From Streptomyces viridochromogenes (GTDB lineage Bacteria > Actinomycetota > Actinomycetes > Streptomycetales > Streptomycetaceae): a DNA stretch of 44,151 nucleotides. The DNA lies in assembly GCF_001270495.1 (NCBI RefSeq), contig NZ_LGUR01000243.1:1-44151 (forward strand). Reading direction: 5' to 3'. This document shows positions 35,546-43,034 of this stretch, piece by piece. The notes under the pieces are model-generated. The model saw nothing but the letters and a program-made list of their open reading frames with translations. It had not been told where the DNA came from and ran no database searches. A program made the position numbers and the translations under genes. How positions within the stretch are numbered: the first letter of the stretch is position 1; the number at the start of each line of letters is the position of its first letter.

Positions 35546-36682
35546 TCAGGTGAGATACGCCGGTGCCGCCACGGGCAACGTAAATCGGAACCGCGCGCCG
35601 CCGCCGGGGGCGCGGCCGACCTCGATGGCGCCGCCGTGTGCCTCGACGATGCCCTTGACGATGTAGAGCCCGAGGCCCGTGCCGCCGCGCTTGCTGCCCC
35701 GCCAGAAGCGGGTGAAGACGCGGTTCATGGACTCCTCCGGGATGCCGGGCCCCTCGTCGCTCACCGTGACCGACGTGCCGGCGTCCTCCCCCTCGCGCGG
35801 GGACGCCGTGGCCGTGATGTCAATGGTGACCGTTCCGTCGCCGTGCCGCACGGCATTTTCGATGAGGTTGCTGAGCACCTGGTCGATCTTGTCGGGGTCG
35901 GCCCACAGATCGGGCAGCGGCTGCTCGACACGCAGCTGGAACCGGTCGGCGGGCTGGCCGGCGGCGACGTACGCCTGGATGTGCCGCCCCACGGCCGCGC
36001 CGATGTCGACGGGCTGGCGGCGCACCTCCAGCCGCCCGCTGTCGATCCGCGAGATGTCGAGCAGCTCGGCGATGAGCCGGGTGACCCGGTCGGCGTCGGC
36101 GTCGACGGTCTCCAGCATCAGCCGCTTCTGGTCGTCGGTGAAACGTGCCCACTTGGCGAGGAGGGTGGCGGTGAAGCCCTTGACGGAGGTGAGCGGGGAG
36201 CGCAGCTCGTGCGCGACGGTGGCGATCAGCTCGGCGTGGCTGCGCTCGGTGCGGCGGCGGGCCTCGGTGTCGCGGAGCGAGACCACGACGCGGTGGATGG
36301 GGCCGGTGGGCTCGGTACGGACGTACCGCACGGAGACGAGCACCTCACGCCCGCCGGGGAGGAGGAGATTGCGCTCCGGCTGCCTGCGCCGAATGGCGAG
36401 GCCGCCGTACGGATCGGTCAGCTGCCACCAGCGCCGCCCCTCCAGGTCCTCTAACGGCAGCGCCTTCTCCAGCCGCTGTCCGAGGGCGTCGGCGGCACGG
36501 ACGGCGGTGATGCGCTCGGCGGCGGCGTTGAAGCACACGACGTGCCCCTGCTCGTCGGCGACGACGAGGCCGTCGGGCAGGTCGTCGGGATCGATTCCGA
36601 GCTCGGCGAGATCACCGGGCCGGGACGCGGACGGCCGCCGCACCTCCCGTGCCCCCGGTGCGCTGCTCGTGCCGACACTCAT
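35546..36682 (-). CDS. PAS-domain sensor histidine kinase, apparently soluble orphan
   Basis: This 378-residue kinase has an N-terminal PAS domain (about 35-140: [20 protein letters not shown]). The HisKA domain contains phosphoacceptor His158 in [10 protein letters not shown]. The HATPase domain shows the N box [10 protein letters not shown], the G1 box VSDEGPGIP and the G2 box GGTGLGLYI. No transmembrane segment is visible, so the PAS domain probably senses an internal signal. No response regulator is adjacent. It sits between pheS and an rRNA methyltransferase gene on the same strand. The ATG at 36682 starts [10 protein letters not shown]. Confidence 0.92.
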   Translation of the reverse strand: MSVGTSSAPGAREVRRPSASRPGDLAELGIDPDDLPDGLVVADEQGHVVCFNAAAERITAVRAADALGQRLEKALPLEDLEGRRWWQLTDPYGGLAIRRRQPERNLLLPGGREVLVSVRYVRTEPTGPIHRVVVSLRDTEARRRTERSHAELIATVAHELRSPLTSVKGFTATLLAKWARFTDDQKRLMLETVDADADRVTRLIAELLDISRIDSGRLEVRRQPVDIGAAVGRHIQAYVAAGQPADRFQLRVEQPLPDLWADPDKIDQVLSNLIENAVRHGDGTVTIDITATASPREGEDAGTSVTVSDEGPGIPEESMNRVFTRFWRGSKRGGTGLGLYIVKGIVEAHGGAIEVGRAPGGGARFRFTLPVAAPAYLT

Positions 36683-36735
36683 CCCCGTACCCCACCTCTC
36701 ACGACGGCTGAGGGGCCCCCGAGCTGGTCACCTTA

Positions 36736-37584
36736 CTAGCTGTCGGTGACGGTGCGGCACCCTCCAAAGGCGCGCTGTGCACGGGCCGACGCATAGAGAC
36801 ATACGGCGGCGGCGGTGGCGAGGTTCAGGCTCTCGGCCTTCCCGTGGATCGGGACGCGCACGACGGCGTCGGCCAGCGCGCGGGTCTCCTCCGGAAGCCC
36901 CCAGGCCTCGTTGCCGAACACCCAGGCGGTCGGCCCGCCCATGCTTCCCTTGTCGAGCTCGTCGTCGAGATCGTCCGTCCCCGCCCCGTCCGCGGCGAGA
37001 ATCCGCACCCCGGCGTCCTGGAGCCCGGCCACGGCCCGCTCGACGGGCACCCCGACGGCGACGGGCAGATGGAACAGTGACCCGACGGAGGCCCGCACGG
37101 CCTTGGGGTTGTAGAGATCGACGGAGGCGTCGGTCAGTACGACGGCCTCGGCCCCGGCGGCATCGGCGCACCGCAGCACGGTGCCGGCGTTCCCGGGGTC
37201 CCGCACATGCGCGAGTACGGCGACGAGCCGGGGCCGGGCGGCGAGGATCTCCTCGAACGGGGTGTCGATGAACCGGCAGACACCGACGAGCCCCTGCGGT
37301 GTGACGGTGGTGGAGATATCGGCGATCACCTGCTCCGCGGCAAGGTGCACTCGGGCGCCCGCGGCACGCGCCTCACCGATGATGTCGGCGTACCGCTCCG
37401 CGGCGTCCAGCGTGACGAACAGCTCCACCAGGGTGTCCGCGTGCCCGGCCGCTTCCCGCACCGCCTGCGGTCCCTCGGCCAGGAACAGCCGCTCCTTGCC
37501 CCGGAAGTTCCGCTTGCCGAGCCGCCGGGCGGCCAGGACGCGGGGGGAACGGGGGGAGATCAGCTCGGGGGCGCCGGAAGGCAT
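36736..37584 (-). CDS. TrmH/SpoU-family RNA 2'-O-methyltransferase
   Basis: This 282-residue protein has an L30e-like N-terminal RNA-binding domain (ISPRSPRVLAARRLGKRNFR, FLAEGPQAVREA) and a SPOUT knot domain with HVRDPGNAGTVLRCADAAGA (motif 1), WVFGNEAWGLPEE (motif 2) and PIHGKAESLNLATAAAVCLY (motif 3, SAM and dimer contacts). It probably methylates ribose in 23S rRNA or tRNA; the exact site is unknown. It follows the rplT terminator, so it has its own promoter or depends on read-through. ATG 37584 (MPSGAPEL) was chosen; GTG 37593 is a close alternative. Confidence 0.92.
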   Translation of the reverse strand: MPSGAPELISPRSPRVLAARRLGKRNFRGKERLFLAEGPQAVREAAGHADTLVELFVTLDAAERYADIIGEARAAGARVHLAAEQVIADISTTVTPQGLVGVCRFIDTPFEEILAARPRLVAVLAHVRDPGNAGTVLRCADAAGAEAVVLTDASVDLYNPKAVRASVGSLFHLPVAVGVPVERAVAGLQDAGVRILAADGAGTDDLDDELDKGSMGGPTAWVFGNEAWGLPEETRALADAVVRVPIHGKAESLNLATAAAVCLYASARAQRAFGGCRTVTDS

Positions 37585-37618
37585 GGGGCTCACTTTCAGA
37601 GGATCTTTCCGCCAACAC

Positions 37619-37651
37619 AACGGACCCGCAGGTAAAACCCACGGGTCCGTT
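37619..37651 (-). terminator. Terminator of the infC-rpmI-rplT operon
   Basis: AACGGACCCG (37619-37628) and CGGGTCCGTT (37642-37651) form a perfect 10-base stem with a 13-base loop, 31 bases past the rplT stop. Confidence 0.8.
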
Positions 37652-37682
37652 CAGTCACGTCGGTTCAAGCCGAGCGCGGCGG

Positions 37683-38066
37683 TCAGGCCGCCTTGGGGGC
37701 GTTGACGTCGCTCGGCAGAGCCTTCTGCGCCACCTCGACGAGCGCGGCGAACGCGTTCGCGTCGTTGACGGCCAGCTCGGCCAGGATCTTGCGGTCGACC
37801 TCGACGTTCGCGGCCTTCAGACCCTGGATGAAGCGGTTGTACGTGATGCCGTTGGCGCGGGCAGCGGCGTTGATGCGCTGGATCCACAGCTGGCGGAAGT
37901 CACCCTTGCGCTTCTTGCGGTCGTTGTAGTTGTAGACCAGCGAGTGGGTGACCTGCTCCTTGGCCTTGCGGTACAGGCGCGAACGCTGACCGCGGTAGCC
38001 GGAAGCCTGCTCGAGGATCGCCCGGCGCTTCTTGTGGGCGTTCACTGCCCGCTTGACGCGTGCCAC
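37683..38066 (-). CDS. rplT: 50S ribosomal protein L20
   Basis: This 127-residue L20 begins [20 protein letters not shown], with [38 protein letters not shown] and a C-terminal globular part ([20 protein letters not shown]). The basic N-terminal extension binds 23S rRNA early in assembly. In other bacteria L20 also represses its own operon by binding the mRNA. It is the last gene of infC-rpmI-rplT and is followed by a strong terminator. Confidence 0.98.
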   Translation of the reverse strand: MARVKRAVNAHKKRRAILEQASGYRGQRSRLYRKAKEQVTHSLVYNYNDRKKRKGDFRQLWIQRINAAARANGITYNRFIQGLKAANVEVDRKILAELAVNDANAFAALVEVAQKALPSDVNAPKAA

Positions 38067-38167
38067 TTTTTAACTCCTTGTAGCGGGGCCGCGGTTGGAC
38101 TCACACGGCCCGGAATCGATTGGGTCCCGGTCCAGACGTACGGCGCTCAGTGGAAGCGCCGCGGACG

Positions 38168-38362
38168 TCACTTGCCGAGAAGCTTCTTGATCTTCGCGGC
38201 GTCGCCCGGGGCCATCTCGGCGTTGCCGGTCAGGCGGCGCGTCACGCGGGACGACTTGTGCTCGAGCAGGTGGCGCTTGCCGGCGCGCTCACGGAGCACC
38301 TTGCCGGAGCCGGTGATCTTGAAGCGCTTGCTGGCACCGCTGTGCGACTTGTTCTTCGGCAT
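38168..38362 (-). CDS. rpmI: 50S ribosomal protein L35
   Basis: This 64-residue L35 begins [20 protein letters not shown] and ends [19 protein letters not shown], the standard size and pattern of the family. It lies between infC and rplT with about 100 bases on each side. GGAGAGAA upstream of the ATG is a good ribosome binding site. Confidence 0.98.
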   Translation of the reverse strand: MPKNKSHSGASKRFKITGSGKVLRERAGKRHLLEHKSSRVTRRLTGNAEMAPGDAAKIKKLLGK

Positions 38363-38473
38363 AGCGCCGTTCTCTCCTCGTCGGTGGCGTTCCGGTGCCC
38401 GGTCGTGAAACCGGGCACGGTGGAACGTCGCTCTTTGTATCGGTTACGTCCTGGGGACTCGCGTCCCCCGGGA

Positions 38474-39130
38474 TCACGCCTCGGCGGAAGCCTCGGCAGG
38501 TGCCTCGGTCTCCTCGGCGATGTCGGAGTCCGCGGCGTTCTGCGACTTGCCGGGGTTGGCCTTCGCTTCTGCCTTGCGGGCTTCCTGCGCCTGGCGGGCC
38601 TCGGCCATCGCCTCGGTCTTCTTCTTGTGCGGACCGAGAACCATGATCATGTTCCGGCCGTCCTGCTTCGGGTTCGACTCGACGAAACCGAGGTCCTGGA
38701 CGTCCTCCGCGAGACGCTGCAGCAGTCGGTAGCCCAGCTCGGGCCGGGACTGCTCGCGACCACGGAACATGATCGTGATCTTGACCTTGTCGCCCTGCTT
38801 GAGGAACCGGACGACGTGACCCTTCTTGGTGTCATAGTCGTGCGGGTCGATCTTCGGCCGGAGCTTCATCTCCTTGATGACCGTGTGCGCCTGGTTCTTG
38901 CGCGCCTCACGGGCCTTCATGGCCGACTCGTACTTGAACTTCCCGTAGTCCATGAGCTTGCACACGGGCGGACGGGCGTTCGCCGCGACCTCGACCAGGT
39001 CCAGGTCGTACTCCTGCGCAAGCTCCAGTGCCTTGGCCAGCGGGACAATGCCCACCTGCTCGCCACTGGGACCGACAAGTCGCACCTCGGGAACGCGAAT
39101 CCGGTCGTTGATGCGGGGCTCGGCGCTGAT
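38474..39130 (-). CDS. infC: Translation initiation factor IF-3, probable AUC start
   Basis: This 218-residue IF-3 has an N-domain ([18 protein letters not shown]), a linker helix ([14 protein letters not shown]) and a C-domain ([36 protein letters not shown]). An acidic, Ala/Glu-rich tail of about 35 residues is typical of Streptomyces. The likely start is ATC at 39130: AGGAGG (39135-39140, minus strand) lies four bases before it, and the family sequence begins ISAEPRIND there. The frame is open to 39256, but those residues do not resemble IF-3. An alternative GTG frame upstream meets a stop after three codons. AUU/AUC/AUA starts let IF-3 repress its own translation in other bacteria, so the same control is expected. 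Confidence 0.93.
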   Translation of the reverse strand: MSAEPRINDRIRVPEVRLVGPSGEQVGIVPLAKALELAQEYDLDLVEVAANARPPVCKLMDYGKFKYESAMKAREARKNQAHTVIKEMKLRPKIDPHDYDTKKGHVVRFLKQGDKVKITIMFRGREQSRPELGYRLLQRLAEDVQDLGFVESNPKQDGRNMIMVLGPHKKKTEAMAEARQAQEARKAEAKANPGKSQNAADSDIAEETEAPAEASAEA

Positions 39131-39215
39131 GGATCCTCCTCGGTTAGCACCACACGACCGTCTGGCGGACAGCCGCGTATGTCTCTGTTCGACAGACCTA
39201 ACCGCGCCGAAGCAC

Positions 39216-39246
39216 AAAAAATGCCCCGGACGATCACAGGCGGGGC
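39216..39246 (-). promoter_or_regulatory. Intrinsic terminator (attenuator) in the infC leader
   Basis: On the minus strand, GCCCCG (39241-39246) and CGGGGC (39223-39228) flank a 12-base loop. They are followed at once by a run of T residues (39216-39221 are A on the plus strand). A U-run is rare for Streptomyces terminators and marks this as a deliberate termination site about 85 bases before infC. L20- or IF3-linked attenuation is possible. Confidence 0.65.
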
Positions 39247-39302
39247 TCCAAAACACTGCCGGAGCACCGCCGCGATGACGCGGGGCGCGATTTCGGGCGA
39301 CT

Positions 39303-39325
39303 CCATCGTCCGTACGGAACGATGG
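39303..39325 (-). promoter_or_regulatory. Strong hairpin in the infC leader
   Basis: CCATCG (303-308) pairs with CGATGG (320-325), and the inner TCCGTACGGA is a perfect palindrome, leaving only one bulged base. It lies upstream of the leader terminator and could take part in an alternative fold or a protein-binding site. Confidence 0.5.
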
Positions 39326-39429
39326 TGGCCGCCTGACCGGGTGACCCGCCGTCCCGGAGGACGATCAGGTGGGAAGTCGGAGCCTCCACTTGTGGGCTGG
39401 GCAGTAGCTGTCCAGCCGGTCGTTACACA

Positions 39430-39459
39430 AGGTTAGCAGCTACCCGGGGGTGGTGCTAA
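39430..39459 (-). promoter_or_regulatory. infC operon promoter
   Basis: On the minus strand, TTAGCA (39454-39459) and TAACCT (39430-39435) are 18 bases apart. They predict a leader of about 290 bases before the AUC start. The site lies 19 bases from the divergent -10 of the DUF1844 gene. Confidence 0.5.
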
Positions 39460-39477
39460 TCCGCGTACACCGGGGCC

Positions 39478-39483
39478 TATCGT
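39478..39483 (+). promoter_or_regulatory. -10 element of the DUF1844 gene (leaderless start)
   Basis: TATCGT ends 7 bases before ATG 39491. No Shine-Dalgarno sequence is present. Confidence 0.5.
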
Positions 39484-39490
39484 GTGGGAC

Positions 39491-39847
39491 ATGAGTGACA
39501 CCCCTCCTGAGTCCCCCGACTTCGACGAGATGACCCGCGACATCGCCGAGGTCCCCGCCGTCGAGGTGATCGTGACGGTCGCCGTCAACCTGATGAGCGC
39601 CGCCGCGGTGAAGCTCGGTCTGACCGAGGAGGGCGACAAGCACAAGGACCTGGACGAGGCCCGCAAGCTGGTGCACGCCCTCGCCGGTCTGCTGGACGCG
39701 AGCACGACCGAGATCAGCTCGTTCCACGCGGCGCCGCTGCGCGACGGCCTGAAGTCGCTCCAGCTGGCCTTCCGCGAGGCGTCGATCGTCCCGGACGAGC
39801 CGGGTCAGGGACCGGGCGAGAAGTACACCGGCCCGGTCTACGGCTAG
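39491..39847 (+). CDS. DUF1844 domain protein
   Basis: This 118-residue protein carries FDEMTRDIAEVPAVEVIVTV, NLMSAAAVKLGL, HKDLDEARKLVHALAGLLD and LRDGLKSLQLAFREAS, which is a complete DUF1844 domain. It is mostly helical and of unknown role. It stands next to the infC operon in many actinobacteria, and that conserved position hints at a translation-related job (inference). ATG 39491 is favoured over 39482 because a -10 hexamer ends 7 bases upstream. It is convergent with the SseB gene, with 5 bases between stops. Confidence 0.85.
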   Translation: MSDTPPESPDFDEMTRDIAEVPAVEVIVTVAVNLMSAAAVKLGLTEEGDKHKDLDEARKLVHALAGLLDASTTEISSFHAAPLRDGLKSLQLAFREASIVPDEPGQGPGEKYTGPVYG

Positions 39848-39852
39848 CCAGG

Positions 39853-40584
39853 TCACCCTCGTACGTACAGGGGCTCGCCCGGAGGCGTCGTCCCGGCCGG
39901 CAGCAGCGCCAGGTCGAGACCGCGTACCAGGCGGGCCCTCAGCGTTTCGTCCGCGGCCAGCCGCTCGGCGACCGCGTGGGCGGCCCGGGCGGGTGCGGCG
40001 GAACCGTCCAGGACGAGGGCGAGGGTGCCGTCGGCCTGTCCCGGCCCGAGATGGGCGCTGAGCACGGAGGACTCGGCGGCCACCGCGACCCGCACCGCCT
40101 CCCGCACGGCCGGGTCGGCCAGCGGGTCGGTCGTCGTCCGGCCCTCGGCCAGCGCGAGCAGCGCGCGGCCCGTCAGCTCGTACGGCACCGGCCCGGCCAT
40201 GTCCAGCACGATCGTGTCCGCCTTCTCGTGCGCCGCGGCCTGGAGGGCCTGGTGCAGGGGTACGGCGACAGGGCGGGCCGCCGGGTCCCAGCGGGCGAGC
40301 GAGTCGGTGGACGTGAAGGCGGGCAGGGCCACGCGGTCGCCCGCCTTGAGGGTCGGTACGGCCATGTCGCTGGTCTTCTCGTGGCGCAGCCCGTTCTCGT
40401 CCTCCTCGACCTCGCCGAGCACGGCCACGACGGGGACGAGCAGCCGGGCCTCCTTCAGTGCCTCCAGGACCGGGGCCTCGGCGGTGCGGTCCTCGGCCCA
40501 GGCGGCGAGCGCGGCGCTCAGCCGGGGGGAGGCGGAGCCGTCGTCGTCGGAGAAGGGAGAGTCGGGAATGTTCTTGTTCGCCAC
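39853..40584 (-). CDS. SseB-family protein
   Basis: This 243-residue protein has the SseB N-terminal domain: LSAALAAWAEDRTAEAPVLE, ARLLVPVVAVLGEVE, MAVPTLKAGDRVALPAFTST then DSLARWDP. A C-terminal region follows with ADTIVLDMAGPVPYELTG and an alpha/beta tail. SseB was first linked to serine sensitivity in enterobacteria; the actinobacterial proteins are uncharacterised. GTG 40584 (MANKNIPDS) was chosen; TAGGGT (40593-40598, minus) is 8 bases upstream, suggesting a leaderless mRNA. The frame is open to 40680, but that stretch is upstream of the promoter. Confidence 0.83.
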   Translation of the reverse strand: MANKNIPDSPFSDDDGSASPRLSAALAAWAEDRTAEAPVLEALKEARLLVPVVAVLGEVEEDENGLRHEKTSDMAVPTLKAGDRVALPAFTSTDSLARWDPAARPVAVPLHQALQAAAHEKADTIVLDMAGPVPYELTGRALLALAEGRTTTDPLADPAVREAVRVAVAAESSVLSAHLGPGQADGTLALVLDGSAAPARAAHAVAERLAADETLRARLVRGLDLALLPAGTTPPGEPLYVRG

Positions 40585-40733
40585 GGTCACCGACCCTATC
40601 GGGGGGATGCTGCTGCGCTTGTGCGGGCCCGGAAACCCGGCTGTGACGCGTTTCACCGGAATCTCAGATTTCCCTGACACACATCTAACGTCCGTCTAAC
40701 GGCCCGCACAGTCGCCGCCCCGACGATCGCGGC

Positions 40734-41744
40734 ATGGAGTCCTCCAGAGCCCGCCGCAGCCGCCGCGCTCGTCCGCCCGGAAGCCGCTCGCTGCTGTACG
40801 GCGCCCTCGCCACCGTCGCCATGCTGGGCGCCACGGCTGCCGGGGCCGTCTATGTGCAGGCGCAGGCGCACTCGGGGACGGGCGCCGTATCGTCGGCGGC
40901 GTCCGTGACGCCGTCGGCGAGCGAGGAGGTTTCGATGGAGTCTGTGGCGCGGCCGACGGTGGACCGCGACGAGCTGCTGGCGACGGCCATGGGGGCGGTG
41001 GACGTCCCCGAAGGTGTCGAGGTGGCGGTGGCGGTGCTGGACATGGCGTCCGGCGAGAGCGCCTCGTACGGGGACGGCGCCTTCGACACGGCGAGCATCG
41101 TCAAGGTCGACATTCTGGCGGCGCTGCTGCTCCAGGCGCAGGACGCGGGGCGGCAGCTGACGGCGACGGAGAAGTCGTACGCCACCGCGATGATCGAGAA
41201 CAGCGACAACGCCTCCGCGTCGGAGCTGTGGCGGGCGATCGGGCAGGCGGAGGGGCTGGACGCCGCGAACGGGCGCCTCGGGCTCACGGAGACCGAGGGC
41301 GGTGACGGGATGCTGTGGGGGCTGACGCAGACCACCGCCGCCGATCAACTCCGGCTGTTGCGGCAGGTGTTCGGGGAGGACTCGGAGCTGAGCGCGGCCT
41401 CGCGGGCGTATGTGCGCGGGCTGATGGGACAGATCGCGGTGGGCCAGCGGTGGGGGGTGTCGGCGGCGGCCGACGGCTCCGGGTGGGCGCTGAAGAACGG
41501 GTGGCTGCCGCGTACGGCGACGGGGCTGTGGGACATCAACAGCATCGGCCGGGTGACGGTCGACGGCCGCGACTGTCTGGTGGCCGCGCTGTCGGACGGC
41601 AACGCGACGCGGGCGCAGGGGATCGCGCTGGTCGAGGCGGCGGCGGTGGCGGCGGTGGCGGTGTTCGCCGGGGAGGACGCCTCCGCGGCCTCGACCTCGC
41701 CCGTGTCCGTTGCCTCGTCCGCGGCCGCCACAACGGTGTCGTAG
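40734..41744 (+). CDS. Membrane-anchored class A beta-lactamase-like serine hydrolase
   Basis: This 336-residue protein has a basic N-terminus and one membrane-spanning segment (about 20-43: LLYGALATVAMLGATAAGAV), then a low-complexity linker. The penicilloyl-serine transferase fold has S121-I-V-K124, S157-D-N159 and K254-N-G256 in place of KTG. The Glu166 region of true class A beta-lactamases is not evident, so DD-peptidase-like or unknown hydrolase activity is as likely. The tail is Ala/Val-rich and disordered. It is convergent with the mycosin gene. Confidence 0.83.
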   Translation: MESSRARRSRRARPPGSRSLLYGALATVAMLGATAAGAVYVQAQAHSGTGAVSSAASVTPSASEEVSMESVARPTVDRDELLATAMGAVDVPEGVEVAVAVLDMASGESASYGDGAFDTASIVKVDILAALLLQAQDAGRQLTATEKSYATAMIENSDNASASELWRAIGQAEGLDAANGRLGLTETEGGDGMLWGLTQTTAADQLRLLRQVFGEDSELSAASRAYVRGLMGQIAVGQRWGVSAAADGSGWALKNGWLPRTATGLWDINSIGRVTVDGRDCLVAALSDGNATRAQGIALVEAAAVAAVAVFAGEDASAASTSPVSVASSAAATTVS

Positions 41745-41762
41745 CCGGTCCCGCTCCGGTCG

Positions 41763-43034
41763 CTAGAAGTCGTGGCGTGCGCGTCGGCCGCGCCACAGGA
41801 CGACCGCCCATACCAGCAGGAGGGCGCCGGCGCCGCCCGCGAGCGGGGCGGTCCAACTCGACGCGTCGTCCCCCGAGTCGGCGGCCTCGGGGCCCGAGCC
41901 GAAGTACTCCTCGCCGTAGGCCGCCGGCTTGAGGTTCTCCCGCTCCATGCGGGAGGCCTCCTTGATGGCGGCGGCCGGGTCGATGAAGCCGTAGCCTCGG
42001 GAGTCGTCCCGGCCGTCGGCGGGGGCGTTGCGGGCCGTGTCCTCCAGGAGCTTCTTGATCTGGGCCGGGGTCAGGCCGGGGTGGGCGGCCTTGACCAGGG
42101 CGACCGCTCCGGAGACGAAGGCGGCCGCGGCGCTCGTGCCCCAGCCCTCGTAGTACTTGTGGTCGGGGTCCGCGATGACGACGTTGACGCCGGGGGCGCT
42201 GACCGTGGCGTACCAGCGGCGGGTGGAGAAGGAGGCGCGGGTGCCGAACTTGTCGACGGCGGTCGCGGCGATGACGCCCGGATAGGCGGCCGGGTACGAG
42301 ATGTGGTCGCCCTTCTCGCCGCCGTTGCCGGCCGAGGCGACGACGACGGCGCCCTTCTTCAGGGCGTACTGGACGGCCTCGTCCTCACCGGCTTCGGGGT
42401 GGGCGGACTTGGAGTCGTCGCCGAGGGAGAGGTTGATGACGTCGGCGCCGTGGTCGGCGGCCCAGCGGATGCCCTCGGCGAGGGCGTTGCCCCGGGTGCT
42501 GCGGGCCTTGGAGCGGGCGGGGTCGCCGTCCTCGAGGATGACGCGGACGGGGAGGATCTTGGCCTCGGGGGCGATGCCCATGACGCCGTCGCCGTTCTCG
42601 GCGCCGTGTCCGTGCCCGGCGATGATGCCGGCCATCGCCGTGCCGTGCCGGGCCCAGGCGCGGTCGCCGCGGTCGGCTCCGAAGCCGACCATGTCCTTGC
42701 CTTCGAGGACGTTGCCGACGAGGTCCGGGTGGTCGTTCTCGACGCCGGTGTCGAGGACGGCGACGGTGACGCCCGCGCCCTTGGTGGTCTGCCATGCCTC
42801 TTCGGTGTGCATGGCGTCCAGGGCCCACTGCTCGGCGCGGATGGAGTCGGCGTGCGCGGCGGTGGACGGCAGGACGGCCAGGCAGGTGCCGAGCAGGACG
42901 GCGAGAGGGCCGGTCCGCCAGGTCCTGAAGGGGGTCATGAAGGTCTTCACAGCACTGGTCACGGCACGGGCCGTCGCGTTGTTCACTCCGGGGTCGCGAC
43001 CGGGGTTCATGTCGGCGCTCATGTCCCTGTTCAT
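41763..43034 (-). CDS. Mycosin-type (MycP-like) S8 subtilase with C-terminal membrane anchor
   Basis: This 423-residue serine protease has the catalytic triad Asp95 (VAVLDTGVEN), His130 (RHGTAMAGIIAG) and Ser301 (GWGTSAAAAFVSG), with oxyanion Asn237 (SAGNGG). A signal-like hydrophobic segment lies at about 44-60 and ends TAAHA. A single C-terminal transmembrane helix (LAGGAGALLLVWAVVLW) is followed by basic residues. This is the layout of mycosins, the proteases tied to type VII (ESX) secretion; no EccB/C/D/E or WXG100 gene is visible in the window. Its ATG overlaps the upstream gene's stop as ATGA. A later start at the MTPFRTWR methionine is possible. Confidence 0.87.
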   Translation of the reverse strand: MNRDMSADMNPGRDPGVNNATARAVTSAVKTFMTPFRTWRTGPLAVLLGTCLAVLPSTAAHADSIRAEQWALDAMHTEEAWQTTKGAGVTVAVLDTGVENDHPDLVGNVLEGKDMVGFGADRGDRAWARHGTAMAGIIAGHGHGAENGDGVMGIAPEAKILPVRVILEDGDPARSKARSTRGNALAEGIRWAADHGADVINLSLGDDSKSAHPEAGEDEAVQYALKKGAVVVASAGNGGEKGDHISYPAAYPGVIAATAVDKFGTRASFSTRRWYATVSAPGVNVVIADPDHKYYEGWGTSAAAAFVSGAVALVKAAHPGLTPAQIKKLLEDTARNAPADGRDDSRGYGFIDPAAAIKEASRMERENLKPAAYGEEYFGSGPEAADSGDDASSWTAPLAGGAGALLLVWAVVLWRGRRARHDF

